Positions 1-11,716 of a DNA stretch of 64,000 nt are shown here, in pieces. Where the stretch lies: assembly GCF_963169125.1 (NCBI RefSeq), contig NC_084795.1:143691766-143755765 (forward strand). Direction: 5' to 3'. This DNA comes from Humulus lupulus. Its lineage: Eukaryota; Streptophyta; Magnoliopsida; Rosales; Cannabaceae. A program made the translations under genes and the position numbers. Positions within the stretch are counted from its first letter, which is position 1, and each line of letters opens with the position of its first letter. The notes under the pieces are model-generated. The model ran no database searches. It saw nothing but the letters and a program-made list of their open reading frames with translations, and was not told the origin of the DNA.

Positions 1-1326
1 AAGTGGCAATGATGCAAGCATGTCTTTCCCAAAGGAGGCCGAGAAGAAAACCGAAATTTTTAGGCAAGATGAAGTCATTGCTAAAATAATACACCTAAGT
101 ATTTAGGTGTTTTAAAAAAAAAAATCTTGTTCATGAGTATATGTTACCTTAAATTTTCCTATTGTGTTATTATAATTCAGGTGCTTTCTTGATGTTGATA
201 TTTTTTTTTTTTATATTAGATGATAGAAATTGATGATCACATTTTTATCATGCATAGAGAATTTACTGATCTATTGACGTCTTGCACACACGTCATTGGT
301 AGTTATGACAAACATTTGACATTGACAAGTCTTTCTTGGAAAATATTAGATGCTAGGTTAAGTTAAGTGAATTTAATGTCGTTCTTAAAAAATAATGTAA
401 CCAATTTCATAACGAGTCGTTATGGCATGCCATAGGCATAGGTGGGCGAAGACCATGACTAGGGTCCCCAATCCAAAAGTGCCCCATATTTTAAAATTGA
501 GCAAAAGTACCACTTTTATTAAATTACATTAAAAAATGTCATAATAGTTTTGGAAAAAGGACCCAAATTTTAATTTTTCCTAAGGCCCATTTCTTCTAAG
601 AACTCGCCTTGATAAAAGCTAGATGTTGGCGCATTGAAGTCATTTCCAAAACAATTTACAATGTGGTAAAAGTTAAGTTGTCTCCACAACTACAGACAGA
701 CATTATATGAACAATATAAAAGAATATTGAAAGGTGTAGGCATAGAGAAGGAGTGAACTGAAGTACTTTTAAACTTGAATATAAATAATTAAACAGTTAA
801 TTTGAAGCATCGCATTAGTTGGACTAGCACAATTAAAATATTTGGCACAACGATATCTACAAATTGGGAATGGATAAAATAGGATGAGCATGCGTGTAGG
901 CCCAATAGGAAAAGTGAAAGGAAGAATTATTAATTACTGAAAGCAGTAAGCTTTATTCTTCTTTTCTTGCTTCGATTATGGAAATGAAAAACTAGCCCGA
1001 TATTATATAGTGTAATAGTGAGCTTGCTACCTAAGTAAGGAAAAAGCTTGTTGCCGAAGAAAGAAAACAACTTACTGCTCAGTTTTCTCAACTAGGTATT
1101 TGAAAAGCTAATTTATTGGGTTTGACAACTGACATTGGTGTGAGACGGTTAAGACCTAAAACTTACTAATAAATACCCACTTAGCATGGAATGCAGATGT
1201 TCCACTTTTAATCCATTCTCTTATCCTCCATGTTATATTACTATCTACTATTCATATATTATTACTCATAACTTTCTTTCCTTCCACTGTTTTGTCTGTA
1301 TATTACCCTAGTTCTTTCCACTTTAG
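1..1326. other. AT-rich flank, unclassified
   Basis: No gene, LTR or RNA gene recognised. The stretch is AT-rich with poly-T and poly-A runs. A short inverted repeat (CATAACGA/TCGTTATG around one base) lies at 408-424, followed at once by a GGCATGCC palindrome. Around 470-600 the text has paired 'gggtcccc'/'aaggaccc' stretches that could be an old transposon remnant, but I cannot assign it. This is the only DNA in the window outside the nested transposon stack. Confidence 0.5.
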
Positions 1327-1611
1327 TTGATCACCCATAAAATAGTAGTAGAAGGAGGAGACACAAATATATCACCCATGGATGATACCTTGAACGACAA
1401 TACTTCACGTTCCCCTCCTGTCGAAGACATAATTATTTTGCTTAGAATAGCAAATGTCGCCATATACGAAATGAAGATGGCGAAAAAATTAGTGAGAATG
1501 ATTGAATAGAAAAACTTCCCTCATGAAGACATAGAACTAAGTCTTTCTACGGTAGAAAATCTAGTGTTTTCACTTCAATTAGTCCTTGACGATATCAAAG
1601 ACTGTGCATAG
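1327..1611 (+). pseudogene. possible coding relic of about 94 codons
   Basis: A reading frame opens directly after a pyrimidine-rich stretch ending in AG (about 1270-1326), as an internal exon would. It runs 60 codons to a TAG at 1507-1509 and then stays open in the same frame to another TAG near 1609-1611. The first ATG in frame is at 1378. The predicted peptide is hydrophilic, with an acidic N-terminal part and a helical, Lys/Met-rich part; I recognise no domain. It could be an exon of a decayed host gene or a chance frame. Nothing around it supports an active gene, and element A starts about 150 bp downstream. Confidence 0.25.
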
Positions 1612-1763
1612 CACAAACATATTAGATGTTAAATTTTGTTTTATGACATCGAGGAGAACGAAGTTTTGGTATAGATGAGTATTTTTTGTTCTTTCATTTC
1701 TCAATTTTTTTTTTCAGAAAGGGATTTGTGAGGTTCTATATTCGTATTTATTTTCGGGGTTTG

Positions 1764-4160
1764 TGTAATGTCCCAAATTCCCTAATGTGGCTTAATGCCT
1801 GGATTAGGGGGCCAGGAGGGCCATAATTCATTTAATATGCAATTATGTGATTATATGCATGATTATGTGAATTATATTGTTATATGATGATAATTGCATG
1901 CATGTGGGCCCATTTCTTATTAGAGGGGCATTCTCATAATTTTGGCCTGTTAAGGGTATATTTGTGTATTTATGTGCATGTTTGTTATTTATGGGCGAGA
2001 CCACATTATTATGTAGATATGTTCGAGCTATTCGACATGAGATGATCCTAGGAAGCAAGTTAGCGGTTTTGTCATAACATGGTCAATTTCCAGAATATTG
2101 GGTAATGAAAATGATTATTTGATGATATATTGGGAGTTAGTGAGATCAGGAGGTAATTCTGGGAATTTTGACTATTTTACCCCCGAGGGAGTTTTTGGGG
2201 ACCCTGAGCATTATGATTTACTTGAGGTTACTTAAGCTTGAAGTAACCTGTCAGAAGAAAAATACGTTCAAAAACTTTTTCTCTTTCTCCTGTTATCCCT
2301 TTTTACTATTCGTCGCATTTTCAAAGGAAACTTGAGTTTTAGGACTCGGATTCAAGCGAGGATTGAGTTATAGCGATTCTAGGGAAGATTAGAAGCTTAT
2401 TAACCGAAGGATTTAGTGAGAAGCGACTCAATCAGAGGTAATCCAAGCTTTAAGTTTTGAGTTTTTGAGTTTCTAAGCTTTGAATTGGATTTTATGTGTT
2501 GGTGGGATTTTGAATTGTTTGAGCCTTGGGTTTTGATAGTTTTGGATCATTGGGATGTTTGGAAACTTTAATTTTGGGATTTGGATATGTTTGGATAGGT
2601 TTTTTTAGGATTTTAATAGGGGAAAACAAAAGTTTTTGACTGAGTTCCAGGTGGGGCTGCGACCGTGTTCTTGGGCGTCGCAACCCAAGCTTAGTGAAGA
2701 TGAGAGAAGAGGCTGAAGGGTGTTGGGGCTGCGGCGCTTGGGAGACGGGCCATGACGCATGGTGCACGTATTGTGAGGCTGGCGTCTCAGTTTGGAGGCA
2801 GGCCGCAGCTTAGAGGTGTGGGCTCGCAAGGCTTAAGGGAATTTTTGGCCAGAATTGTGTTTAATCACGGGAACTTAAACCTTAGGCCTCGAGATCGTAC
2901 TACCCGGTTTAGTAGGATTCGACGTCCCAGAGGCTAGGTCTTGGTCTAGGAACCTTTTAATATTTATTTTATTGATGTGATTTTATTTTTGGTTATGATT
3001 AGGTGACTGCTAAGGGACTTAAGGACTGATCGTTCTCAAGGGTCGTTCTTTTATTATTTCACGCTCGAAACAGAGGTAAGAAAACTGCACCCAGTATGTG
3101 ACATGCATGGTTATTGATGAGGCATGTTGAGTGCTCTATATATGGACAATGATTGCATTGTAAATGCCTAACAACTTTGCTTATCTGTGAATGGCACTGA
3201 CTTATTAGTCAGAAACGACATTAGTGTTAGTACTAGTCGTGAAGTCTTGACTTATCAGTCTTGATCGGCAGTAGTACTGAGCACTGGTCGTATTGTATTG
3301 ACTTATGAGTCAAGAGCGACATTAATGTGTTTAACACAGGCCGAAATGATTAGATCTAATCAACATGAGCATTAAATGCTTGACCGACCTTAAGGTTGAA
3401 GAAAACTAAAAGCGCTTGTCTAGTCTAAAGGCTAGTTATATAAAGCTAGAGCCAAAAGACTCAGGTGATTGTAATGTAGGGTGCAGAGTCATAGAGAGTG
3501 ACTTATTATTCATCTATCCAGAGAGTGATTTATTAGTCATCTATCCAGAGAGTGATTTATTAGTCATCTATTTCAGAGAATGGCTTAATAGACATCTAAT
3601 TAGAGACTGATTATTAGTCGTCTACCCAGAGAGACTTATTAGTTATCTACCCCAGAATGACTTATTAGTCATCATCTAATTAGGGCTGCAAGTCCCAGAA
3701 CAATTTATTGATATTGTATACATGCAGTAATAAGTTTTCTTGCTGAGCCTAGCCTCACGGGTGCTATGTGGTGCAGGTAAAGGAAAAGAAAAGCTCACTC
3801 AACCTTGAATGGAGAGCTTAGGTGGTGTTGTGTACATATGCGACCACTTAACCACCACAGCCAAGGTGTTTCTCAGAGGAACTAGGGTTTAACCCTATAT
3901 TTTGCCGCTTAGGTCGGCAGGTTGTAATTTTTATATTGTAATGACCATTTTGGATTGCAAATAACTTTATAAACACGTTTATGGGCCCATGTACAATTTA
4001 ATGTTTTAAATAAAGTATATCCATTCCTTTTGACCTATATTTTTTCACCCTGGCCTATTAATGACACCTAGATGCACGTTGATAACCAAATGACTCGTTT
4101 AGCGAGTTAAGCATTATTCAAAGTCAACAGTAACAGTCCTGGAGTAACCGGGGCATTACA
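1764..4160 (+). repeat. Element A 5' LTR, 2,397 bp
   Basis: Starts TGTAATG and ends CATTACA, followed by the PBS, and matches the interrupted copy from 21759. It contains a donor-like AG/GT at 2437/2438, a GC-rich zone with repeated GC-palindromic words at about 2650-2820, an acceptor-like site before 3003, a donor at 3076, a 27-bp tandem repeat from 3494, several short hairpins (for example CTGACTTATTAGTCAG near 3200 and GATTAGATCTAATC near 3350), and a fused acceptor/donor at 3776/3777. No clear TATA box seen. Confidence 0.93.
3494..3690 (+). repeat. 27-bp tandem repeat in element A LTR
   Basis: Units begin at 3494, 3521 and 3548 with an exact 27-bp step, then degenerate copies follow to about 3690. 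Each unit holds the half-palindrome GTGAYTTATTAGTCAT. A diverged copy is in the 3' LTR at about 25300-25490. Confidence 0.85.
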
Positions 4161-4605
4161 ACTTGGTATCAGAGCATGCCAAGGTTTAGGGTTCCTATAG
4201 ACTGGCTGGGTATGTACACTCGCCACTGAAGTCAAGCTCGACTCATGGCTTGGTAACTATATATGTGGTTATGTGTTTAACTGCTTAAATAGAATATAAA
4301 TGCTCTACCTGCATGCATGGGATACATTTATAAGGATGGGCCTTGACTACTGCATTATATACAAGAACGTGTTTATTAGCACTGATATTACTAGAACATG
4401 CTTATTAGTATTGTTAATTGTTGAATTATTAACTGATAAGTGCTAAATGCTAAATGCTATGATTATGAATCAACATGTTTATTGATATGATTGTGGAACA
4501 TAGATGAATGTCTGCTTGATCTTGGACCGTGAGGCGGCAAGAGGTTTAGTTATCAATACCTAATTGCCTGCATTGATTATTACATCAAGGGTCTAAGTTT
4601 ATAAT
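4161..4605 (+). promoter_or_regulatory. Element A PBS (4164-4175) and gag leader
   Basis: TGGTATCAGAGC begins three bases after the LTR end and is complementary to the 3' end of plant initiator tRNA-Met, the usual primer of chromovirus reverse transcription. The rest up to the gag ATG at 4606 is an untranslated leader with no feature I can name; similar leaders are present in E, H, I and K. Confidence 0.9.
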
Positions 4606-4659
4606 ATGCTTCCAAGGCAGATAGATTCACCAGCTTGCCAGGAAGATCAGGGCCAGAAA
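4606..4659 (+). pseudogene. Element A gag, first codons before insertion B
   Basis: The ATG at 4606 starts the same N-terminal pattern (Met-x-Pro-Arg-Gln) as the gag of element I on the opposite strand. After 18 codons the frame is split by solo LTR B; the last five bases, AGAAA, are the target duplicated at the far side of B. The frame resumes after 8497. Confidence 0.8.
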
Positions 4660-7600
4660 TGTAACGTCCTACGTTTTCGGGTACCTTTAAACGACTCGGG
4701 TCGGGATTTTTCCCCCGGGTTAAGAATATTATTTTAAATAATATTATATTTTGTTTGTAAGTATTCCATGAGTTATTGCTAGCCAAAATATGAATTTTGT
4801 GATTTTAAAAGTCAAGATAAGACTTTCGGTCCTAGACCGACACAAAAACCCTGATCGGGTAAAAATCTCGGAAAATAAAATGAAAAATCATGGCAATTAT
4901 ATTTTGGGCATAAAATACATCCATAAAAGTTAAAGTTTGGTAAACAATAATAAACCTAAAAGAAAATGGAAATTTTAAGGCATTTTGTGGTAAATGCCTA
5001 ATTTTGCCGAAATGGGGAATTTTATTCCATGAATGGACCTTAGGTTAAATTTTATTATGTGATTAATTAAATTAAATGCGAGAGACATTAAATTTAATTA
5101 ATTAATGTTAAGTTTGGTGATTAAAACTTAATAAGAGTGAAAAAAAAAGGTGTCAAAAGCCAATTTGGACTTTTCTTCTTATGAAATATTTATTAACCTT
5201 TAAAAAAAAAAAATGAATGATCACATATATAGCAAAGGGTGGCCGGCCATGTGGTATTTTAGAGTGGTGTGAACCCAATTTTATAAAGATAAAATCCCAT
5301 TTTAATTAAGAAGTCAAGTGGGCAAGTGGGAGTAAAACACTTGAGTGTTTTTAGGATAAATTAGATAGTATAAACTATTCTAACCCCCAAAACCGACCCC
5401 CACACTCTCTCAATCACTCTCATCTGATTTTTGAAGACCCTCTCAAGTTTTCTCTCAATATTCAACCTCAAGAACACCAAGGAAAACTAGGAGGCTAAGT
5501 TTTGGTCTAGGAAGTACTTTCCCTAAGGTAAAGCTTCACTAATCTAGGCTTTTGTAAAGTTTTAAGCATAGAGTTTCAAATAGCTAATTAACTATGTTGT
5601 TGGGGGAAGTTGGTTAGGGTTTTTGAAAGGTTTTGGAGGAGCCAAAGCTAATAGGAAGGTCCAAACCTTAAGCAAGAACACCAAAGAGGTAAAAAGTTTA
5701 CTTTTGATGATTTTGTTGTAGGGTTTTTAGTTTTAAGCATTATTTTGTATATTTAATGCTTAAAGTTTCTTGTTGGTGATGTAATAAGGTTATGGTAGTT
5801 GTTTAATAATTTTTATGATGCATGTGTATTGATTTTTGAAAATGGGAACCAAAACCCCCAAGGGTTTTGTAGGATACCCTAAAACAAAACATGTTTTAAG
5901 CTGTGACTTCCAAGGGGTCAAGCAGCCACTGTATATTGGTTTTGTAAAATTAAATTGTACTGTGATGTTTTTGAGATTGAGTACATAAAATTGAGCTTTT
6001 GAAACACTAAAAAATGTTTAGAAATGAGTAAGTTATGCTATTTCAAAGTTTAGGTAAAAAACTGTTTTTTCGTATTCTTATTTTCGGAACCAAGTTTGGA
6101 CAGCCACTGTATAGGGAAAATGAACCCAGTTTTTTCTAAAATTTTGTGGACATATTTCTGGCATAACCTATTATTCCACTGTAAAATTTGGTAAGAAAAT
6201 ATTGAACGGTTTGAAAGTTATGAACTGTCAAAGTTTGGAAAAAATAAGGACTTGAAAATAATGTCATTTTTACCTCATTGTTGGAAAATGATTTCACCAA
6301 TCAAAAATGCTCATTTTGACCTAAGATTTTACAAAGACCTAAATGGCATAACAAAAATGGAATTGGGAAATTTTGGTAACAATTGGGTAAGTAAATTTCA
6401 AGTTATGAACTAACGAAGTATGTAGTTAAAAATGTGAAAAATAGGCTTTTCACACTTATTGTAAAAATGAGATTTTGGAACATAAGGTAAAAAGTAAAAT
6501 TTTGCTTATTTCAAGATATAAATTGGTAAGTCTTGAAATCATATTTTCACTAAAATTACCCCTTTGAGTTTAAATAAATTATTTTTATTAAAGAGTTTTT
6601 ATTCTTTCTAAAAATAAGAGATTTAATTTATTAATAGTTAATAAATTAAAAGAGGGTTTAAAACCCTATATTTTGAGAAAATAATTAAATGAATTATTTT
6701 TCTAGTAAGTCAAAATTGATTAATTGCTTTTGGAAAATTAATTAGTCAAGATAAGAAATTTATAACGGTTTTCCTAATTAAGACAAATTAGGCAATTTTC
6801 TTAAATCGGTTTTTAGATATTAAAACCTTAAGAAAACTAAAAGGAAAATTTAAAGAGTTTATTTTCTTTAAAAACAATTAAGGAATTTATTTGTATTTTC
6901 TGGATATAATACCGGCTAAAATCTTACATATTTTAATCGACTAGTCGAAAGTGCGGGTTAATAGCGATACCTTGAAAGAATAAGATTTTTAGCGGGTTGT
7001 GGGGAAATACCATTGTGATACCCGAGCCTAGGTATCGAGACCTTAGGATAGGTCTCCCCGAGACTTAGGGTTTAGTCTCGAATATTTTGTATGACTTTCC
7101 TTAATAGGTTTAAAACCAAGTAAGGATTATAAATCCTTACAAATGACTTTTATTAAAATGACCAAACTGCCCAAAATAATAATAATGAATTATGAGTGCC
7201 ATAATTAATCCGAGTATACTGTATGGATAACTACAGTATTGGCTAAGCGTAACTGGACTGAACGTTGGAGGGTGAAAACCTGCTGAGCGCTAAGGACTCC
7301 AAGTAAGTCAACTTATATTGTATGGCTGCAACATGAAATGATTATTGTCTTGTATGTTAGTATAGGGATACATGCACATATATAGGCTGTCATAGAAAGT
7401 TGCTTAGAGACGTTAGTCTAGTGAGTGCTGATTTAGAAAATATGAACGGTAGAAGTCCGTCATATCCTAGACGGTTGATCCCCGTCACACTGCTTGATTT
7501 TATTTATGTCCGGTTCATTACCGCGACGGGTGGCCATGAGATGAGGATAAGCTGGTTAAACCTAGGGGCACCAAGATAAATGGGACCTAGGGGCCCTCAT

Positions 7601-8492
7601 GCTTACTTAATCATTGGACGGTTAGAATCCGAGCAAGTGCTCTGATAAGTTATTCCCGGATAGCAGCCGTGAATATTGGCCATTCAGTGAGAGTGCCTTG
7701 AGATACTAGGGGTTGCCAAGATAGAGTGAGGCTGAACACCCTAGGGGCAACTGCTCACCAGCACCACTGATTAACATAGAAGTCTCCGTAAAACCGTGTA
7801 AATTGGATTACACTCTTGAATAAGTAGCGATGCCCTAGGTAACACGATAGTTACCCTTGATGAGAATATTTATTGGCTAGATCTTAGTGTGGAGACTCGG
7901 TTCTCTTTTACAGATTTGCAATTATGTTGGAGGGCGCGTTACGCCTGAATTGTTGGAAATTGTCGAGCGTTGGTCTCGAATTATATTGTGATATAATATA
8001 TCTGCTTGCTCTGGGATTTTCTGAGTGCAGGATTTTTATCTAGATATGAATTAATTTATCCTTGGTTATCAGGCATGACCATAAGTTTGCTAGGACGCTT
8101 TAGCGTTCTTGAAATTGATTGTGTAGGGTCCGGATCCCTATTTCTCTACTTGCTTTGTTTGAAAGTTGATCTTACTAAGCGTTTTCGCTTACCTAGTTGT
8201 TTCATGTGTAGGTAAGGGCAAGGGCAAGGCAGAGCAGTGAGCGCTGGAGTCTTCCTTGCAAATGTACATGTGGACCGACCTTTTGGGAAGCCGTTTTATT
8301 TTTGGAAATGTTGTGTAATTTTCCTAAACTAGGCTCACTCTAATCTTTATAAAACATGTTTGTAACTAAATGTTAAGTATGGCCATACGACTTTTTAAAA
8401 ACTTTTTTTTTCTATGGGTTTTTGAGACATTTTGTTAAATGAAAACATTTATATTTCCGCATTATTGAGTCTTGAAAATCCGGGTCGTTACA
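4660..8492 (+). mobile_element. Solo LTR B, 3,833 bp, inserted in element A gag
   Basis: Ends are TGTAAC...GTTACA and the 5-bp TSD AGAAA is perfect (4655-4659 and 8493-8497). There is no second LTR copy, PBS, PPT or retroelement protein, so this is best read as a solo LTR left by recombination between two LTRs, though a long non-autonomous element cannot be excluded. It is unusually long. A TATA-like stretch lies near 5365, and strong donor-like sites occur near 5527, 5690 and 7302. The word CAGCCACTGTATA occurs near 5930 and near 6100. Close to the 3' end a pyrimidine-rich stretch ends in TGTAG/GTAAGG (about 8212), the counterpart of the fused splice-like site in the other LTRs. The small frame at 8006-8215 is not thought to be a gene. 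Confidence 0.88.
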
Positions 8493-8839
8493 AGAAAGAT
8501 AGACAGGGTCAAGAGAATGACCAGAGTCAGATCCCTCAGCCAGCTCCTGATAACTGGTAGCAGTTGTTTACTGATTTGCAGGCCAGGATTATGAGGCAAG
8601 AAGAAGAAATCCGCCTCCTGAGGCAACAATAGCTTCCTGCAGGGAACATTCTACTAGAGGCACCACCTGTAGCGGTGCCATCAGTTGAGCAGTTGCCAGA
8701 GGCTGGAAGTAAATGGGAACCTCTTTATGAAAGGTTTTGAAAACAACAACCTATAGTTTTTTAGGGTAGTGCAGATCCAGCTAAGGCTGAGCAATGGATG
8801 AGCATGGTTACCATCCTTGAATTTATGAGGGTGTCTGGT
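8493..8839 (+). pseudogene. Element A gag, N-terminal part between B and C
   Basis: Continues the gag frame after B. It encodes a Gln-rich segment with a helical 'RQEEEIRLLRQQ' stretch, then the start of the retrotransposon gag domain around 'AEQWM'. In-frame TAG or TGA codons replace residues that are Gln, Trp or Arg in relatives, so no gag could be made. The piece ends at TSD CTGGT (8835-8839), where Athila element C is inserted; it resumes after 18010. Confidence 0.85.
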
Positions 8840-10328
8840 TGATGGGTGTCGTATACCACAACAAATTTAACAATGATTTTTCTTTCAATACTTCCAATTA
8901 TTTCAGTATAATAACAAGCACAGGTCGAACCCACGAGGACTATCGTTCACTTTATTATTCAATAATTAACACTAAAACTTAAAAGGGGGATTTTAATTTT
9001 TAACTCAAAATTAAATAACATAAACTAGAAAGAAAATAAAGATTGATATTACGATATTAAGAAATAGTTAAAGGTTAATCTCCACCCTCAACAATCATTC
9101 ATAATCACTAATAATAATTATTATTCCAATTTCTACATTAAACTATTAACCCCGCAGATAATGCTGAAGCAGACAATTATCTCAGTCTCCCTATTATAAG
9201 TAATCAAGGCGAAGCGCTCAATAATTAACTCTTTTATCTAAGCAATAAATCTATGAAGCATACAATCTATTTAACTTAGATAAAGCATTAAGTCCTTTGG
9301 AAACAAGTTAATCTAGACAATAAATTAATGAAGCATATAATTCATTTAACCTATGTTCTATTTTTCATCACAATAAACAATTCTCTTGACATAACTATCA
9401 ATTGCAATTTATCACATACACTTAGAATCCTAAACTATTAGGTAAATAGTAATTCTAAGATGACAATTGAATAATGTAAAACCTTAATAAGTTGGCCACC
9501 TAACAAGAAATCACACAATTCATAGCATTCAATTGGAAAAATAGAAACAATTTAATATTGAGAGAAATTAAAGAATAATATTCATTATCAATAATCAAGA
9601 ATTCATGTTTTGGGTTTTGAATTAACCCTTAACCTAAAAAGAACCTACTCCATAATAGTAATCATAATCACAAACATAATTATAATTAAGATTAAAGAGA
9701 TTAAGGGAAAAAAAGAAACTAGATTGATGAACAAAAGTAATGTAGTCTTGTAATCTTCTCTTCAGCCTTTTCGCAGTCTTTTTTCTCTCCTAAACCGTAA
9801 TAATCACCCCCCTCCAATTAACCCTAATAATCCTTTATAGCCTCAATTAAATTCTAATTAAAAAGTAATTAAAAATCTGAAAAACGACGTCGCAAGCCGC
9901 GGCCTAGAACAAAATCTATGCATAAATTGGTCACTCAGGCAGCGGCCTGAAAAAACTGAGCAGTGGCCTGAAAAGATTGAGCAGCGGTTTGTCTGGAAAA
10001 AAAATATTCTAAAACTCCAATTCCATTTAAAGTGCCGCGTCCTGAGTTTTATGAGCTGCGGCCTACCTCCAATTTCTTCAATTCTTGATCTTAGATAGCT
10101 TGTACGTTGCCGCCACTTCAACATTTCAATCCCGAAAGCTTTGAATACTCATAAAACTTTATTTTAACTACACTTGCCATCAAAATGTCAGATTTATCAT
10201 CATAAAATGCTATGTAGAAAATATGTTGTAGAATCACGAAACTAAGTTAAAGCTATTAAAAATGCTATCATAACACCATCCAAGCATAGAAAAACTTAAC
10301 AAATATTAATACAAAAATGACCTTATCA
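8840..10328 (-). repeat. Element C 3' LTR, 1,489 bp (complete)
   Basis: On the minus strand it starts TGATAAGG and ends CCCATCA (plus-strand ends TGATGGG...CTTATCA). It matches 16761-18005 closely over the last 1.27 kb, with scattered substitutions and one extra unit of about 23-31 bp of a GCAGCGGCCTGA-type repeat around 9950-9985. A zone with repeated GCGGCC words lies at about 9890-10065. Confidence 0.93.
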
Positions 10329-10343
10329 AATTCCCCCACACTT
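10329..10343 (-). promoter_or_regulatory. Element C polypurine tract
   Basis: On the minus strand AAGTGTGGGGGAATTT lies directly upstream of the 3' LTR start TGATAAGG, where plus-strand DNA synthesis is primed in LTR retrotransposons. The same G-run word recurs upstream at 10916-10929, 11622-11634 and about 15037. Confidence 0.85.
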
Positions 10344-11716
10344 GAATATTGCTAGTCTCTTAGAAAAACACTAAAATAACAAAACTAAAAATAAAACAAA
10401 CTAGTCTAGACTCACTAAACAAAGGTCTTGTCAAAAGCTTGAATGTCTCTGAGAATCACACAAATAAGTAATGCCAAAACAATTCAGATTTTCATACTCT
10501 TTAGAATTCCAACTCCATATGTAATTTACCATTTGATTTTCAAAAATAATTTACTAAGCACTTAATCACAACACCAACTCAAATGCATCAAATTTAATCC
10601 ATACTTGTCAAATCATTTTCTTTTAAATCAGTCCCTACATACCAAAATGTTTTTCAATAAAAAACATCCACTCCATAGACATTAACCAACCATTCTCCAC
10701 TAATATAAAACACACAATGATCAAAAATCAAAAGGTCTTTACAGGCTTGTAATGTAAGGCTAAGGTTAAGGGTAGTTGAGAAAGATACATTTAAGCTCAA
10801 ATCACACCATAGCATACATCAATTTCATTCTTTGAACTTGTCCCAAATTTTCCAATTCAATTCAAGAAATCCCTATTTTTTTTTTCTTACTCTTCTTTCC
10901 ATAATGATCTCACTATTCCCCCCACACTTATACTTTTGCAAAATTTGCATATAAGAAATTTTTTTATTTTCGTTGCAAATCATTTTTTTTGTTTTGTTTT
11001 GTTTTTTTTCATAATAGTCCAATGAGAGAAATAGAGATCATACACAAACTACAACAAAAAAAATAACACATAGTTACAAAAAGAACTATTTTTCAAGGAG
11101 GTATAGGGTCAAAAATTTCAGTTCATAGAAGAAAAGAAATAGTTGTCATGGCTCAAACATGGGAAACTGGGATTATCATATAATAGGTTGGCTTGAACGG
11201 CTCAAACGATCCAAAGAATTGCCTTAATCATCTTCGTAATCATGTGTACTTATGATTTCGCCTCAAACAATTGATCAATGATTTCTAGAGTGGTTGGGAC
11301 TTCAAATTTTTATTTTTTCCAAAAAGCATAAATCTTTTCCCACACATTTAAGTGGTGAATTCAATCGTCCATAGAGCAAAAAAAAAAAAAAAAACAACAT
11401 AAACCAAAACAACAATTCACATAGGAGTCAAGCACACAAATCATACAAAATTCCTCATTGTCTAACATCACTTTAAGCACAATTCAAAGTTTCATCGTCG
11501 ACCAATGCTTTCAACAAGACTAACACAACTGAACTAAAATTTAAAGACAGATACTAACAGACACTAAATAAAACAAAAATAACAGAAAGTTAACAAAGAC
11601 ATGACAAAACAGAAAATTTCCTTCCCCCACACTTAAACAGTACATTGTCCTCAATGGACTTAGCAAAATAGAAAATAAAGTGAAAAGAGAAGAAAGAAAA
11701 ACTCCCTCATAACAAG
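10344..11716 (-). other. Element C 3' non-coding region
   Basis: About 1.4 kb between the third ORF and the PPT with no coding potential that I can support. It is AT-rich, with poly-T/poly-A runs (about 10990-11010 and 11375-11395) and two extra PPT-like words (10916-10929, 11622-11634). A long untranslated stretch here is usual for Athila elements. Confidence 0.75.

Noticed and set aside
1843..2058. Minus-strand frames at 1843-2058 and 21838-22053 conserved in both LTRs of A
   Set aside because: They are conserved only because the two LTRs are copies of each other; the frame sits antisense in LTR U3 and has no domain.
8006..8215. 69-codon frame in solo LTR B
   Set aside because: It overlaps the conserved non-coding end of the LTR, with its acceptor-like tract; no sign of protein constraint.
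11375..11395. Poly-A run as evidence of a retrogene or LINE tail
   Set aside because: It lies inside the Athila 3' non-coding region with no matching retrogene or LINE sequence before it.
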